A stretch of 64,000 bases of DNA, from assembly GCF_024519315.1 (NCBI RefSeq), contig NZ_JANIIC010000059.1, positions 1 through 64,000 of the forward strand, read 5' to 3'. Position 1 is the first letter of the stretch, and each line of letters starts with the position of its first letter. Under the pieces are notes generated by a model. That model saw only the letters and a program-made list of their open reading frames with translations. It did not search any database and was not told the DNA's origin. The position numbers and the translations under genes are program-made. Below, piece after piece: positions 18,010 to 26,325 of the stretch. The stretch comes from Streptomyces malaysiensis subsp. samsunensis. GTDB taxonomy: Bacteria > Actinomycetota > Actinomycetes > Streptomycetales > Streptomycetaceae.

Positions 18010-18522
18010 GTGTCCACCGTCATAGCCGCCATGATCACCGCCGTCGTCGGCATCCTCGGGACCCTCTTCGCGCCCCTCCTCCAGCAGCGCATGACGGCAC
18101 GTCAACGGGTCGAGGACGCGCTGACCGAGGACCGGCGGCGCCGCTTCGAGGAGCGCCGGGCCGCGTACACCGCGATGAACCGCGCCTCCCGGCAGTTCCA
18201 CACGCTCCTCAAGGACGCGCTGCACCGGATCCGCGACGATGTGTACACCGACGAGGACCGCGTCCGGCTGGAGGAGGCCCGCCGCGACTACCGGGACCGC
18301 TACGCCGAGGCGCAGATGATCGTCCCCGAGCGGGTCCTGGAGGCGTCCCGTGAGCTCAATACGGTGCTCGCCGGGATCGACGCCCTGGCCAAGCGGATCG
18401 ACCGGGGCCTCCAGAACGACGGCAAGACGGCGGCGGACGCGCTGCTGGAGCTGAAGGAGGCCGAGCCCCGGCTGTCGGCGATGCGCCGGATCATGCGGGA
18501 GGACCTGGGCATCTTCGACTGA
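18010..18522 (+). CDS. Membrane-anchored coiled-coil protein, unknown function
   Basis: A 170-residue protein that I do not recognise as a named family. A GTG start is followed by one hydrophobic segment (VIAAMITAVVGILGTLFAPLL, about residues 4-24). The rest is highly charged and helical, rich in Arg and Glu with heptad-like spacing (RRRRFEERRAAYTAMNRAS, ALLELKEAEPRLSAMRRIMR). This suggests a single-pass membrane protein with a cytoplasmic coiled coil. It begins directly after a dispersed repeat. Confidence 0.65.
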   Translation: MSTVIAAMITAVVGILGTLFAPLLQQRMTARQRVEDALTEDRRRRFEERRAAYTAMNRASRQFHTLLKDALHRIRDDVYTDEDRVRLEEARRDYRDRYAEAQMIVPERVLEASRELNTVLAGIDALAKRIDRGLQNDGKTAADALLELKEAEPRLSAMRRIMREDLGIFD

Positions 18523-18627
18523 GGCCCGGGGCCGCGCGGCCATGACCTCACAGGTAATCGACGGCCTGGGCAGGGCCCGGCAGGCTGATCCGTGTCCGCC
18601 GATCTGCCCGGAGCACCTGGAGGAGCC

Positions 18628-18990
18628 ATGCCCGCCGCCTATGCGCTCGCGCATCTGTACGGCCGCAGTCCGCACCCCGACGTCATCGAGTACCTGGAGC
18701 GGATCCAGGCCACCCTCGACCCCTTCCACGGCCGCTTCGTCATCCATGGCGACGGGCTGGAGGTGGTCGAGGGGGAGTGGCCGGGCAGCGTGGTGCTGAT
18801 CGAGTTCCCGGGCGGGATGGCGGACGCCCGCGCCTGGTACGCGTCGCCCGCCTATCAGGACATCCTGCCGCTGCGCACCGATCACATCCAGGGCGATGTG
18901 ATCCTGGCTGACGGCGTCGGCCCCGGGTACGACCCGCTGAAGCGAGCCGAGAAGCTACGGTCCGCGGACCCCAGCGGCTACGCCCACTAG
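18628..18990 (+). CDS. DUF1330-family protein
   Basis: A 120-residue member of the DUF1330 dimeric alpha+beta barrel fold: a strand YALAHLYG, then VIEYLERIQATLDPFHGRFV, VLIEFPGGMADARAWYASPA and YQDILPLRTDHIQGDVILAD. The family is common in actinobacteria but has no established reaction. The ATG at 18628 follows an AGGAG ribosome-binding site; an in-frame GTG-type start at 18592 would add a non-conserved leader. Confidence 0.8.
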   Translation: MPAAYALAHLYGRSPHPDVIEYLERIQATLDPFHGRFVIHGDGLEVVEGEWPGSVVLIEFPGGMADARAWYASPAYQDILPLRTDHIQGDVILADGVGPGYDPLKRAEKLRSADPSGYAH

Positions 18991-19070
18991 CGCCCGCCGC
19001 CCGGCGGATCTGTCCCCTCCCCGCCCCTTCCCGAAACTGGGGCCCCGCCCCAGACCCGGAGGGGTGACGG

Positions 19071-19425
19071 GTTGGCCGTCGTTGTTGTGAGCACTTGGAT
19101 CGGTGGGCTGATCGTGGGCGGGACGTTGGTGTGGTGGATGGCTTGGCGGGCTGGTCCTCTTCCCGCTGCCAAGGGCTTCGCCTCTGGGCCCCGGGGGTGG
19201 TGAGTTGGCCGTCGCTGTTGTGAGCACTTGGATCGGCGGGCTGATCGTGGGTGGGACGTTGGTGTGGTGGATGGCTGGGTGGGCTGGTCCTCTTCCCGCT
19301 GCCAAGGGCTTCGCCTCTGGGCCCCGGGGGTGGTGAGTTGGCCGTCGCTGTTGTGAGCACTTGGATCGGTGGGCTGATCGTGGGTGGGACGTCGGCGCGG
19401 TGGATGGCTTGGCGGGCGACCGCGC
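19071..19425. repeat. 133-bp tandem repeat, about 2.7 copies
   Basis: Units begin at 19071, 19204 and 19337 (GTTGGCCGTCG), an exact 133-bp period with near-identical sequence. The third copy diverges after about 19425. Because 133 is not a multiple of three, the same peptides appear in different frames on both strands, which argues against coding. It lies between the converging DUF1330 and ggt genes. Confidence 0.85.
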
Positions 19426-19561
19426 ACATTCGGGGCGTCCGGTCGGGGTCTGGGGCGGAGCACCAGTTGTGGGAAGGGGCGGGGAGGGGAGTAGCTCGCC
19501 GCAGGCGTCACGATCCGTCGGGCACCCTTGGCCGGCCGGCGCGCCCGCCACCCCGCAGCGG

Positions 19562-21400
19562 TCACCGCCCCACCGCGTACCCCTGCGCGCCCCGCGGATT
19601 CGCGGCGGCCAGTAGCACGCCCGTCTCCGGGTCGCGGGCGACCGCGCACAGGCGTCCCTCCGACCAGGGGGCGCCGATCACCACATCGTGGCCGCGGCGG
19701 CGCAGTTCCGCGATGGCGGCCTCGCCGATCCGGGACTCCACGACTACCCGTCCCGCCGTCATCGCCCGTGGGTGGAAGGAGCCGGGGAAGGACTCCTGGT
19801 GCCAGTTGGGGGCGTCGATGGCGCCCTGGAGGTCCAGCCCGGAGCGCACCGGGGCCCGCAGCGCGACCCCGAGGAAGAAGTGCGTGCTCCACTGGTCCTG
19901 CTGATCGCCGCCCGGGGTGCCGAACGCCATGACGGGGGTGTCGCCGCGCAGCGCGAGCGAGGGGGTGAGCGTGGTGCGGGGACGGCGGCCGGGGGTGAGG
20001 GAGTTCGGCAGCCCGGGGTCCAGCCAGGTCATCTGGAGCCGGGTGCCGAGCGGGAAGCCCAGCGCGGGGATGGCGGGGTTGGACTGGAGCCAGCCGCCGC
20101 TGGGCGTGGCCGCGATCATGTTGCCCCAGCGGTCCACGACGTCGAGATGGCAGGTGTCGCCCCGCGTCACCCCGTCCCGCCCGACGTCCGGTTCCCCGGC
20201 GGCCGGTCCGCCGACCGTCGGCTCCCCGCCGCCCGGCCCGGCGGCCGGTCCGCTCTCCCCGGAGGCCGCGCGGGCCACGGCGGCCAGCGCCTGCTTGCTC
20301 AACCGCGGTGTACGGCCCCCGGGTTGCCCGGGGCGCAGCTCGTACGAGGCGCGTTCGCCGATCAGCGTCCGCCGCTCATCGTTGTACGGGCGGGAGAGCA
20401 ACTCCGTCAGCGGTACGTCGGCGGCGTCCCCGTACCACGCCTCGCGGTCGGCCATGGCCAGCTTGCCGCCCTCGACGAGGGTGTGCAGGAACTCGGGTGT
20501 GCCCAGGTCGTCCTCGCCCAGTCCGTCCGGCAGCAGCGCGAGTTGCTGGAGCAGCACCGGCCCCTGGCTCCAGGGCCCGGCCTTGCACACGGTCCAGCCG
20601 TTCCAGGAGTGGCGGACCGGCGGTTCGTACGTGGCCTCGAAGGCGGCCAGATCGTCCCCGGTGAGCGTCCCGGCGTTGCGCTGCCCGGACGAGTCCATCG
20701 CGGGCCGGGCCGCCGCGTCGGCCAGCTCCTGCGCGATGAAGCCCTCGCGCCAGACCCGGCGGGCCGCCTCGATCTGGGTCTCGCGCCCCGGCCCGGCCGC
20801 CTCCGCCTCGGCGACCAGCCGCCGCCAGGTGGCGGCCAGCGCGGGGTTGGTGAGCAGCCGTCCGGCGACGGGGGACTTCCCGTCCGGCAGATACAGCTCG
20901 GCCGAGGTCGTCCACTCGGTCTCGAACAGCTCCCGCACCGTCTCGACCGTCTCGCCGATCCGTTCGACCGCGGGATGGCCGTGCTCGGCGTAGCCGATCG
21001 CGTACCGCAGCACCTCGGCGAGCGGCTTGGTCCCGTGGTCGCGCAGCAGCACCATCCAGGCGTCGAACGCGCCGGGCACCGCCGCCGCGAGCGGGCCGGT
21101 GCCGGGGACGAGGTCGAGGCCGAGCGAGGTGTAGTGGTTGATCGTGGCCCCGGCGGGGGCCGGGCCCTGTCCGCACAGCACGGTGGGTTCGCCGCCCGCC
21201 GGGGCGAGGATGATCGGCACCTCGCCGCCGGGCCCGTTGAGATGGGGTTCGACCACATGCAGGACGAACCCGGCAGCCACGGCCGCGTCGAAGGCGTTGC
21301 CGCCGTCCTCCAGGACGGCCATGGCGGATTGTGAGGCCAGCCAGTGGGTTGAGGACACCATGCCATGGGTGCCCTGAAGGGTGGGCCGGGTGGTGAACAT
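19562..21400 (-). CDS. ggt: Gamma-glutamyltransferase family protein
   Basis: About 612 residues of the gamma-glutamyltranspeptidase Ntn-hydrolase family. The start FTTRPTLQGTHGMVSSTHWL matches the family entry, and GGNAFDAAVAAGFVLHVVEP is the conserved alpha-subunit motif. The autocleavage/nucleophile Thr lies in RGDTCHLDVVDRWGN at about residue 415. SFHPRAMTAGRVVVES and a GHDVVIG segment end the beta subunit. The enzyme releases glutamate from glutathione-like peptides. No clear signal peptide is seen. It follows the peptide ABC operon by 112 bp on the same strand. A Gly/Pro-rich insertion (about 385-410) precedes the nucleophile. Confidence 0.87.
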   Translation of the reverse strand: MFTTRPTLQGTHGMVSSTHWLASQSAMAVLEDGGNAFDAAVAAGFVLHVVEPHLNGPGGEVPIILAPAGGEPTVLCGQGPAPAGATINHYTSLGLDLVPGTGPLAAAVPGAFDAWMVLLRDHGTKPLAEVLRYAIGYAEHGHPAVERIGETVETVRELFETEWTTSAELYLPDGKSPVAGRLLTNPALAATWRRLVAEAEAAGPGRETQIEAARRVWREGFIAQELADAAARPAMDSSGQRNAGTLTGDDLAAFEATYEPPVRHSWNGWTVCKAGPWSQGPVLLQQLALLPDGLGEDDLGTPEFLHTLVEGGKLAMADREAWYGDAADVPLTELLSRPYNDERRTLIGERASYELRPGQPGGRTPRLSKQALAAVARAASGESGPAAGPGGGEPTVGGPAAGEPDVGRDGVTRGDTCHLDVVDRWGNMIAATPSGGWLQSNPAIPALGFPLGTRLQMTWLDPGLPNSLTPGRRPRTTLTPSLALRGDTPVMAFGTPGGDQQDQWSTHFFLGVALRAPVRSGLDLQGAIDAPNWHQESFPGSFHPRAMTAGRVVVESRIGEAAIAELRRRGHDVVIGAPWSEGRLCAVARDPETGVLLAAANPRGAQGYAVGR

Positions 21401-21449
21401 GCGGCGGGCTCCTGGTCTCGTACGGGGTGCGGGCGGGTGCGGGCGGGTG

Positions 21450-21501
21450 TCTCGGGAGGGCGGCCTCAAGGAGCGTCTCGGGAGGGCGCCCTCAAGGAAG
21501 G
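21450..21501. repeat. 26-bp direct repeat between dppF and ggt
   Basis: Two tandem near-identical 26-bp units begin TCTCGGGAGGG at 21450 and 21476. They lie in the short gap between the ABC ATPase stop and the ggt start, so they are part of the transcribed leader of ggt if the genes are co-transcribed. Confidence 0.6.
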
Positions 21502-21512
21502 CCGAGGGAGCC

Positions 21513-22562
21513 TCAGGGCCGATTGATCGTCACGGGGCAGGGCGCCGCGGCGTCCGGCGCGGTGCCGTCGTCCGCCACCAGATGGCAGGACACCTGCCGC
21601 CCGCCGCCCTCCGCAAGCCGCCGCAGCGCGGGCGGCTCCGTGCGACAGCGGTCGACGGCGAGCGGACAGCGGGTGTGGAAGCGGCAGCCCCCGGGCGGAT
21701 CCAGCGGGCTGGGCAGCTCCCCGCTGAGCACGATCCTGGCGCGCGACCGCTGCGCGGCCGGGTTCGGCACCGGGGCCGCGGACAGCAGCGCCTGGGTGTA
21801 CGGATGCTTGGGGTCGGCGAACAGCTCGGCGGCCGGGGCCTGCTCCACCAGCTGTCCCAGATACATCACGGCGATCCGGTCGGCGAGGTATTCGACGGCG
21901 GCCAGGTCATGGGTGATGAACAGACAGCCGAAGTGCCGCTCCCGCTGGAGGTCCACCAGCAGATTGAGCACGGACGCCTGGACGGAGACGTCCAGCGCCG
22001 ACGTCGGTTCGTCGGCCACCAGCAGTTGGGGATCGACCGACAGCGCGCGGGCGATCGAGACCCGCTGCCGCTGCCCGCCGGAGAGTTCATGGGGCCGCCG
22101 CCGCGCCAGTTCGGGCCGCAGCCCCACCTGGGCCAGCAGCGTGGCCACCCGGTCGCGCAGCGCGTCGCCGGACGCCAGGCGGTGCAGCCGCAGCGGCTGG
22201 GCGACGATGGCGCCCACGGTCATCCGGGGGTCGAGCGAGGAGGACGGGTCCTGGAAGACCAGGTGGAAGTCCTTGCGCAGCGGACGCAGCGCCCGCTTCG
22301 AAAGACGGGTCACATCGCGGCCGTTGATCGTCACACTGCCCGCGGTCGGCCGGTCCAGCCGTACGGCGCACCGCCCCACCGTGGACTTGCCGCTGCCGGA
22401 CTCCCCGACCAGGCCGACGATCTCGCCGCGGCCGATGCTGAGGCTGACCCCGTCGACCGCCCTGACGGTGCCGGCGGGCCCGGTGAAGTGGCGGACCAGG
22501 CCGCTGATGTCGAGCACGGTGTCATCCCGGGACGCCTCCGGGGGCGCGATGGCGGCGGTCAT
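21513..22562 (-). CDS. dppF: Oligopeptide ABC transporter ATPase (DppF-like)
   Basis: A 349-residue ATPase with Walker A GLVGESGSGKSTVG, Q-loop FHLVFQDPSSSLDPRMTVG, signature ELSGGQRQRVSIARAL and Walker B LLVADEPTSALDV. The C-terminal oligopeptide-binding extension with the Cys-rich motif (GGCRFHTRCPLAVDRC) is the usual DppD/DppF end. It is intact, but its partner ATPase and permeases upstream are damaged. The ATG overlaps the stop of the dppD remnant (ATGA, 22559-22562), the original operon architecture. Confidence 0.9.
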   Translation of the reverse strand: MTAAIAPPEASRDDTVLDISGLVRHFTGPAGTVRAVDGVSLSIGRGEIVGLVGESGSGKSTVGRCAVRLDRPTAGSVTINGRDVTRLSKRALRPLRKDFHLVFQDPSSSLDPRMTVGAIVAQPLRLHRLASGDALRDRVATLLAQVGLRPELARRRPHELSGGQRQRVSIARALSVDPQLLVADEPTSALDVSVQASVLNLLVDLQRERHFGCLFITHDLAAVEYLADRIAVMYLGQLVEQAPAAELFADPKHPYTQALLSAAPVPNPAAQRSRARIVLSGELPSPLDPPGGCRFHTRCPLAVDRCRTEPPALRRLAEGGGRQVSCHLVADDGTAPDAAAPCPVTINRP

Positions 22563-22957
22563 GAGCGGGCCTCCTGTCCGGGACGTTCGGGTTGTCGGGG
22601 GTGGACCGGCACCGGATACCAGCATGCGGCCTCGTGCCGCTCGTGCCCTGCACCCCGCTCGTGCCCTTCACCCCGTCCACGCGGCTCGCCTCGCGCACCC
22701 GGTTCACCCTGCTCGGCACGTTCGCCCCGCTCCCGCAACGGCCGTTCCCGCAACGGCCGTTCCCGCAACGGCCCCAGCGCGGGCCGCTGCGCGCCGCACC
22801 GTTCGTCGGCGTAGGAGCAGCGGGGCTGGAAGGTGCAGCGGTCGGGCTGTTCGGTGAGGCTCGGCACCAGTCCGGGGATCTCCCGGAGCCGCCCCCGCTC
22901 GCCCTCCGCCCGCCGCCGGCCGGGCACCGGCACCGCGCCGAGCAGCCCGTGGGTCGG
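22559..22957 (-). pseudogene. C-terminal remnant of DppD-type ATPase
   Basis: In this frame the sequence reads PTHGLLGAVPVPGRRRAEG, then LREIPGLVPSLTEQPDRCTF and QPRCSYADERC, the hallmark C-terminal extension of a DppD ATPase (Cys-rich motif). Walker A, signature and Walker B are absent. The preceding sequence in this frame is meaningless because it belongs to dppB in another frame. The tail contains three copies of a 15-bp unit (about 22729-22773) giving an LRERP repeat. It marks the right border of a deletion. Confidence 0.85.
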
Positions 22958-22959
22958 CG

Positions 22960-23460
22960 CACGAAACCGGAGGCGGCGAAGACCGGGACGGCGATGGCGA
23001 AGGCGAGGACGAGCACGATGCCGAGCCAGAAGGCGGGCACCGAGAGCCCCAGCAGCGCCACCGCGTTGACCAGCCACTCCTCGGGCCTGCCGCGCCGGAC
23101 CGCCGCCACCACCCCGGCGCCCACGCCGACCACGACCGCGAGCAGCAGGGCCAGCGCGGACAGTTCGAGGGTGACGGGCAGCGCCTCCAGGACCGAGTCG
23201 AGGACGGGCAGCCCGGTGCGGGAGGAGACGCCGAGGTCGCCGGTGGCGGCGTGCCGCACATAGCGCACGTACTGCACCACGATGTTGTCGTCGAGCCCGT
23301 AGCTCTCACGGATCTGGGCGATCGCCTCGGGGGTGGGCTCCTCCCCGGCCAGTGCGGTGGCGGTGTCGCCGGGCAGGGCCCGTACGCCGGCGAAGACCAC
23401 GACGCTGACCAGGAAGAGGGTGATCAGCGATTCGCCGAGACGGCGGATCGGATACGACAT
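22960..23460 (-). pseudogene. N-terminal half of DppB-type permease, truncated by deletion
   Basis: The first 167 residues are a normal DppB-type permease: LGESLITLFLVSVVVFAGVR, LPGDTATALAGEEPTPEAIA, VVQYVRYVRHAATGDLGVSS and LLGLSVPAFWLGIVLVLAFA, ending at VFAASGFV. At this point relatives continue with the EAA loop and further helices. Here the sequence switches abruptly to the end of a DppD ATPase in a different frame. The reading frame stays open to 22522 but encodes an Arg/Gly/Pro-rich nonsense tail. The EAA loop is lost, so the permease cannot work. Confidence 0.85.
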
Positions 23461-25130
23461 CAGCTCCCTCCCTTCGCGTACCCGGCGTCCTTCACCCGGA
23501 TCAGCCCGTCGCCGAAGACCTTCAGCCCGGCGACCTTCTTCGTCACGGACACGTAGTTCGTGGGCTGGATCAGATAGAGCACGGTGTGCTGGGCGCGGAC
23601 GCGCTCGACGAGCTCTGCGTAGATCTTCTTGCGGGCGGCCTTGTCCGCGGTGGCGCCGCCCTCGGCGATCAGCCGGTCGATGGCGGGGTCGGAGAGGCCG
23701 CCGTAGTTCTGGGCGCCGCCGGTGCCGGCGAACACGTCGATGTTGCCCGCCGGGTCCAGCCGTCCGGACCAGTTGGTGGTCGCGGCCTGGAAGTCGCCCG
23801 CGCGGGAGTGCTCCAGGCCGGTGGCGAACTCGGTCGGCGCCAGGCTCACCGCGAACCCCGCCTCCTTGGCCATGGCCTGGATGACCTGGCCCAGCCGGTT
23901 GTCCTCCGGAGTGGTGCTGATCTGGAGCCGCACCCGGACCGGGGTGGCCACCTTGGCGGCCTTGAGCAGCCGCCTGGCCCTGGCCGGATCGCGGGCCGGG
24001 CAGTGGGCCCCGGTGGCGTACGGGGTGCCGGAGGGGAGCGGACCGCAGGTGGGCCGGTAGCGGTCCTGGAAGACGATGGTGTTGATGAGGTCGCGGTCCA
24101 GGGACAGGTCGAACGCCTCGCGCACCCGCACCTCCCGCGCGATCGGGGTGTCGATCCGGCCCGGCGGCGCCCCGGCGCCCTTGGTGTTGCCGATGTTGAG
24201 GGTCAGTCCGTAGTAGCCCAGCGAGGGGGAGTTGAACAGCTGGAGCCCGGGTTCGGTGAGCGCCCTGCCCACCTGCACCGGGTCCATCTGGTCGCCCACC
24301 TGGATGTCACCGGACTGGAGATTCGCCAGCCGTACGTTGCCGTCGGTGATGGTGCGGTAGATCACGCGCCGCAGATGGACGGCGTCGGCGTCGTAGTAGT
24401 TCGGGTCCTTGTCCAGCACGATGCGGTCGCCCACCACACGCTCGGCGTAGCGGAACGGGCCGACGCAGGTGGGGTGGCTCGCGAAGCCGTTGCCGTAGCG
24501 CTTCAGCGCCGTCGGGGACATCACCATGCCCGCGCGGTCGGCGAGCAGCGCGAGCAGCGGGACGTACGGCTTCTTCAGCCGCAGCCGCACCGTGTCGTCG
24601 CCGACCGCCTCCACGGCCGTGACGGGCTTCAGCTCGCTCGCGCGGACGGATCCGGTCAGCGTGCGGTGCCGGTCGAGGGAGGTCTTGACCGCCTTCGCGT
24701 CCATCCGGGTGCCGTCGGCGAACCGGACGCCGTGCCGCAGCCTGATGGTCACGGTGCGGCCCCCGTCGCTCGTCGTGGGCGGGGCGGCGGCGAGCTGCGG
24801 TACGAACCGGTTCCGGGCGTCGACGTCGTAGAGCTTCTCGCACATCGCGGCGAACACCGTCCGGCCCACGGCGGTGCTGGCCAGGGTGGGGTCCAGCTTG
24901 TCCGGGTCCGATTTGAGGGCGATGGAGAGCGTTCCGCCGTCGCGGACGGCCCGGGGGTCGGTCATCCGGTCGGCGCCCACCTCGGCCGCGGGGGAGGCCA
25001 GGGAGGCGCAGCCGGCGGTGGCACCGGCGATCAGCACGCACAGCCCCCGGGCGGCGAGGGCCGCGGCGCGCGGTCGGTGGCGGGTGGGTGGTGGGGGCCG
25101 GTCGCTGGGTCCGCTCGTTCTTTGGCGCAT
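23460..25130 (-). CDS. ABC transporter substrate-binding lipoprotein (peptide type)
   Basis: A 556-residue extracellular solute-binding protein, family 5. An Arg-rich N-terminus and hydrophobic segment end in a lipobox-like TAGC, giving a lipid-anchored protein. Family landmarks follow: GGTLSIALKSDPDKLDPTLA, TVTIRLRHGVRFADGTRMDA, ASHPTCVGPFRYAERVVGDR and VREAFDLSLDRDLINTIVFQ. It should bind peptides or related small solutes. Its stop overlaps the truncated dppB start, so it headed a complete dpp operon before the deletion. With no permease left in the operon it may be an orphan or use another transporter. Confidence 0.88.
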   Translation of the reverse strand: MRQRTSGPSDRPPPPTRHRPRAAALAARGLCVLIAGATAGCASLASPAAEVGADRMTDPRAVRDGGTLSIALKSDPDKLDPTLASTAVGRTVFAAMCEKLYDVDARNRFVPQLAAAPPTTSDGGRTVTIRLRHGVRFADGTRMDAKAVKTSLDRHRTLTGSVRASELKPVTAVEAVGDDTVRLRLKKPYVPLLALLADRAGMVMSPTALKRYGNGFASHPTCVGPFRYAERVVGDRIVLDKDPNYYDADAVHLRRVIYRTITDGNVRLANLQSGDIQVGDQMDPVQVGRALTEPGLQLFNSPSLGYYGLTLNIGNTKGAGAPPGRIDTPIAREVRVREAFDLSLDRDLINTIVFQDRYRPTCGPLPSGTPYATGAHCPARDPARARRLLKAAKVATPVRVRLQISTTPEDNRLGQVIQAMAKEAGFAVSLAPTEFATGLEHSRAGDFQAATTNWSGRLDPAGNIDVFAGTGGAQNYGGLSDPAIDRLIAEGGATADKAARKKIYAELVERVRAQHTVLYLIQPTNYVSVTKKVAGLKVFGDGLIRVKDAGYAKGGS

Positions 25131-25202
25131 GGCGGGATGCCTCACTGCTGGGGACGTGGTGCGCGCGCTGCGGTGCGGCCAGGATGGCGCAGGGGACAGC
25201 GA

Positions 25203-25223
25203 TTGGTCCACTGGTCGGACCAA
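25203..25223. promoter_or_regulatory. Candidate operator for the divergent FadR-type regulator
   Basis: Two 7-bp arms, TTGGTCC (25203-25209) and GGACCAA (25217-25223), are perfect inverted repeats. Inside lies TGGTCGGACCA (25212-25222), itself a perfect 5-1-5 palindrome of the TGGTC-N-GACCA type recognised by FadR/LldR-like GntR proteins. The site lies between the divergent substrate-binding protein gene and the regulator at 25457. Confidence 0.65.
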
Positions 25224-25456
25224 CTTGATGTCGGCAGCCGCTAGTGGGAGGAGCCCGCGGCTCTGGTTGCCCGCCCGTCACCACCTGGTTAAATCCGGTC
25301 GCGCCGGCGGCCGGGAGTACGGCGGGGGAGCCGCTCGGCGGATATGAGACTCTGGACCACCGGCGGGAACGGAAAAGGCCACAGGAAAGCCCGGGAAGCT
25401 CGGGAAAGTCTGGGAAAGGCCCGGGAAAGCTGAAGAAGGCGGAGGAAAGCCAGGAG

Positions 25457-26179
25457 ATGGACTGGCGGCAACTGCGGCACTCCACCCTGTCGAGGCCGGA
25501 CGCCCTGGCCGTCGGCCTGGAGCGGCTGATCCTGAGCGGAGAGCTGGCACCCGGTTCCCGCGTCCCGCCGGAGCGGGAGCTCGCGGAGAGCCTCGGCGTC
25601 TCCCGGGGCTCGGTCCGAGAGGCGCTGCGCGCCCTCGCCGCACGCGGACTGGTCGCCCGGCGCCCCGGCTCCGGCACCGTCGTGCTCGACCCGGGGGCCA
25701 CACCGCGCGGCGACATCCTGGCCTCGGGGCTCGACGCCACGGCGGAACTGCTTCAGGTCATGGAGGTGCGCGCGTGCATCGAGCCCTCGGTGACCGCGCG
25801 GGCCGCCCGGCGCGCCACCCCCTCCGACATCGTCCAACTGCACGCCCTGCTGGACGCGATGCGACGGGAGCCCACGCGCCAGGAGTTCACCGAGCTGGAC
25901 CGCACCTTCCACCGGGCCATCGCCCAGTACACCCGCAACCCGCTGCTGCTGCGGCTGCTGGACCGGGTCTACGAGATCGGCGAGCCGGGGCGGCGCAAGA
26001 CCTCGCTGTCCGCCGCCCGCCGCCGCGCCACGATCGAGGAGCACCAGGCCATCCTGCGGGCGATCGAGGCCCGCGACCCGGAGGCGGCCCGCGCGGCCTC
26101 CGAGGCACATCTGGACTCGGTGCTGCACCGGATCGAGGAGCAGCGGCGGCGTACGGAGGCGCGGGGCGGGGAGGGTTGA
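25457..26179 (+). CDS. GntR/FadR-family transcriptional regulator
   Basis: A 240-residue regulator with an N-terminal winged helix (LSGELAPGSRVPPERELAES, LGVSRGSVREALRALAARGL, RRPGSGTVVL). A C-terminal FCD domain follows (LLQVMEVRACIEPSVTARAA, ELDRTFHRAIAQYTRNPLLL, IEEHQAILRAIEARDPEAAR). It is divergent from the peptide-type ABC operon and ggt, and a palindrome of its class lies between them, so it probably represses that operon. A GGAGG motif 11 bp upstream supports the ATG at 25457. Confidence 0.88.
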   Translation: MDWRQLRHSTLSRPDALAVGLERLILSGELAPGSRVPPERELAESLGVSRGSVREALRALAARGLVARRPGSGTVVLDPGATPRGDILASGLDATAELLQVMEVRACIEPSVTARAARRATPSDIVQLHALLDAMRREPTRQEFTELDRTFHRAIAQYTRNPLLLRLLDRVYEIGEPGRRKTSLSAARRRATIEEHQAILRAIEARDPEAARAASEAHLDSVLHRIEEQRRRTEARGGEG

Positions 26180-26202
26180 GCCCGGCCGTCCGGGCGGGGC
26201 TC

Positions 26203-26325
26203 GGGGCGGACGTACGGGGCGGGCCCAGGGGCGGACGTGGCGATTGGCCCAGGGGCGGACGTAGCGGTCCGGTCAGGGGCGGACGTGCCGGTCGGCCTAC
26301 GGGCGGACGTAGCGGTCGGGCTTGC
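26203..26325. repeat. 24-bp tandem array spanning the lipoprotein stop codon
   Basis: Five units with GGCGGACGT starting at 26205, 26230, 26254, 26278 and 26302 (period 24-25 bp). Read on the minus strand, each unit repeats the final codons of the lipoprotein gene (DRYVRP then a stop, or W in place of the stop). The first unit is the true gene end; the following ones lie after the stop codon. The array fills the gap between two converging genes. Confidence 0.8.
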
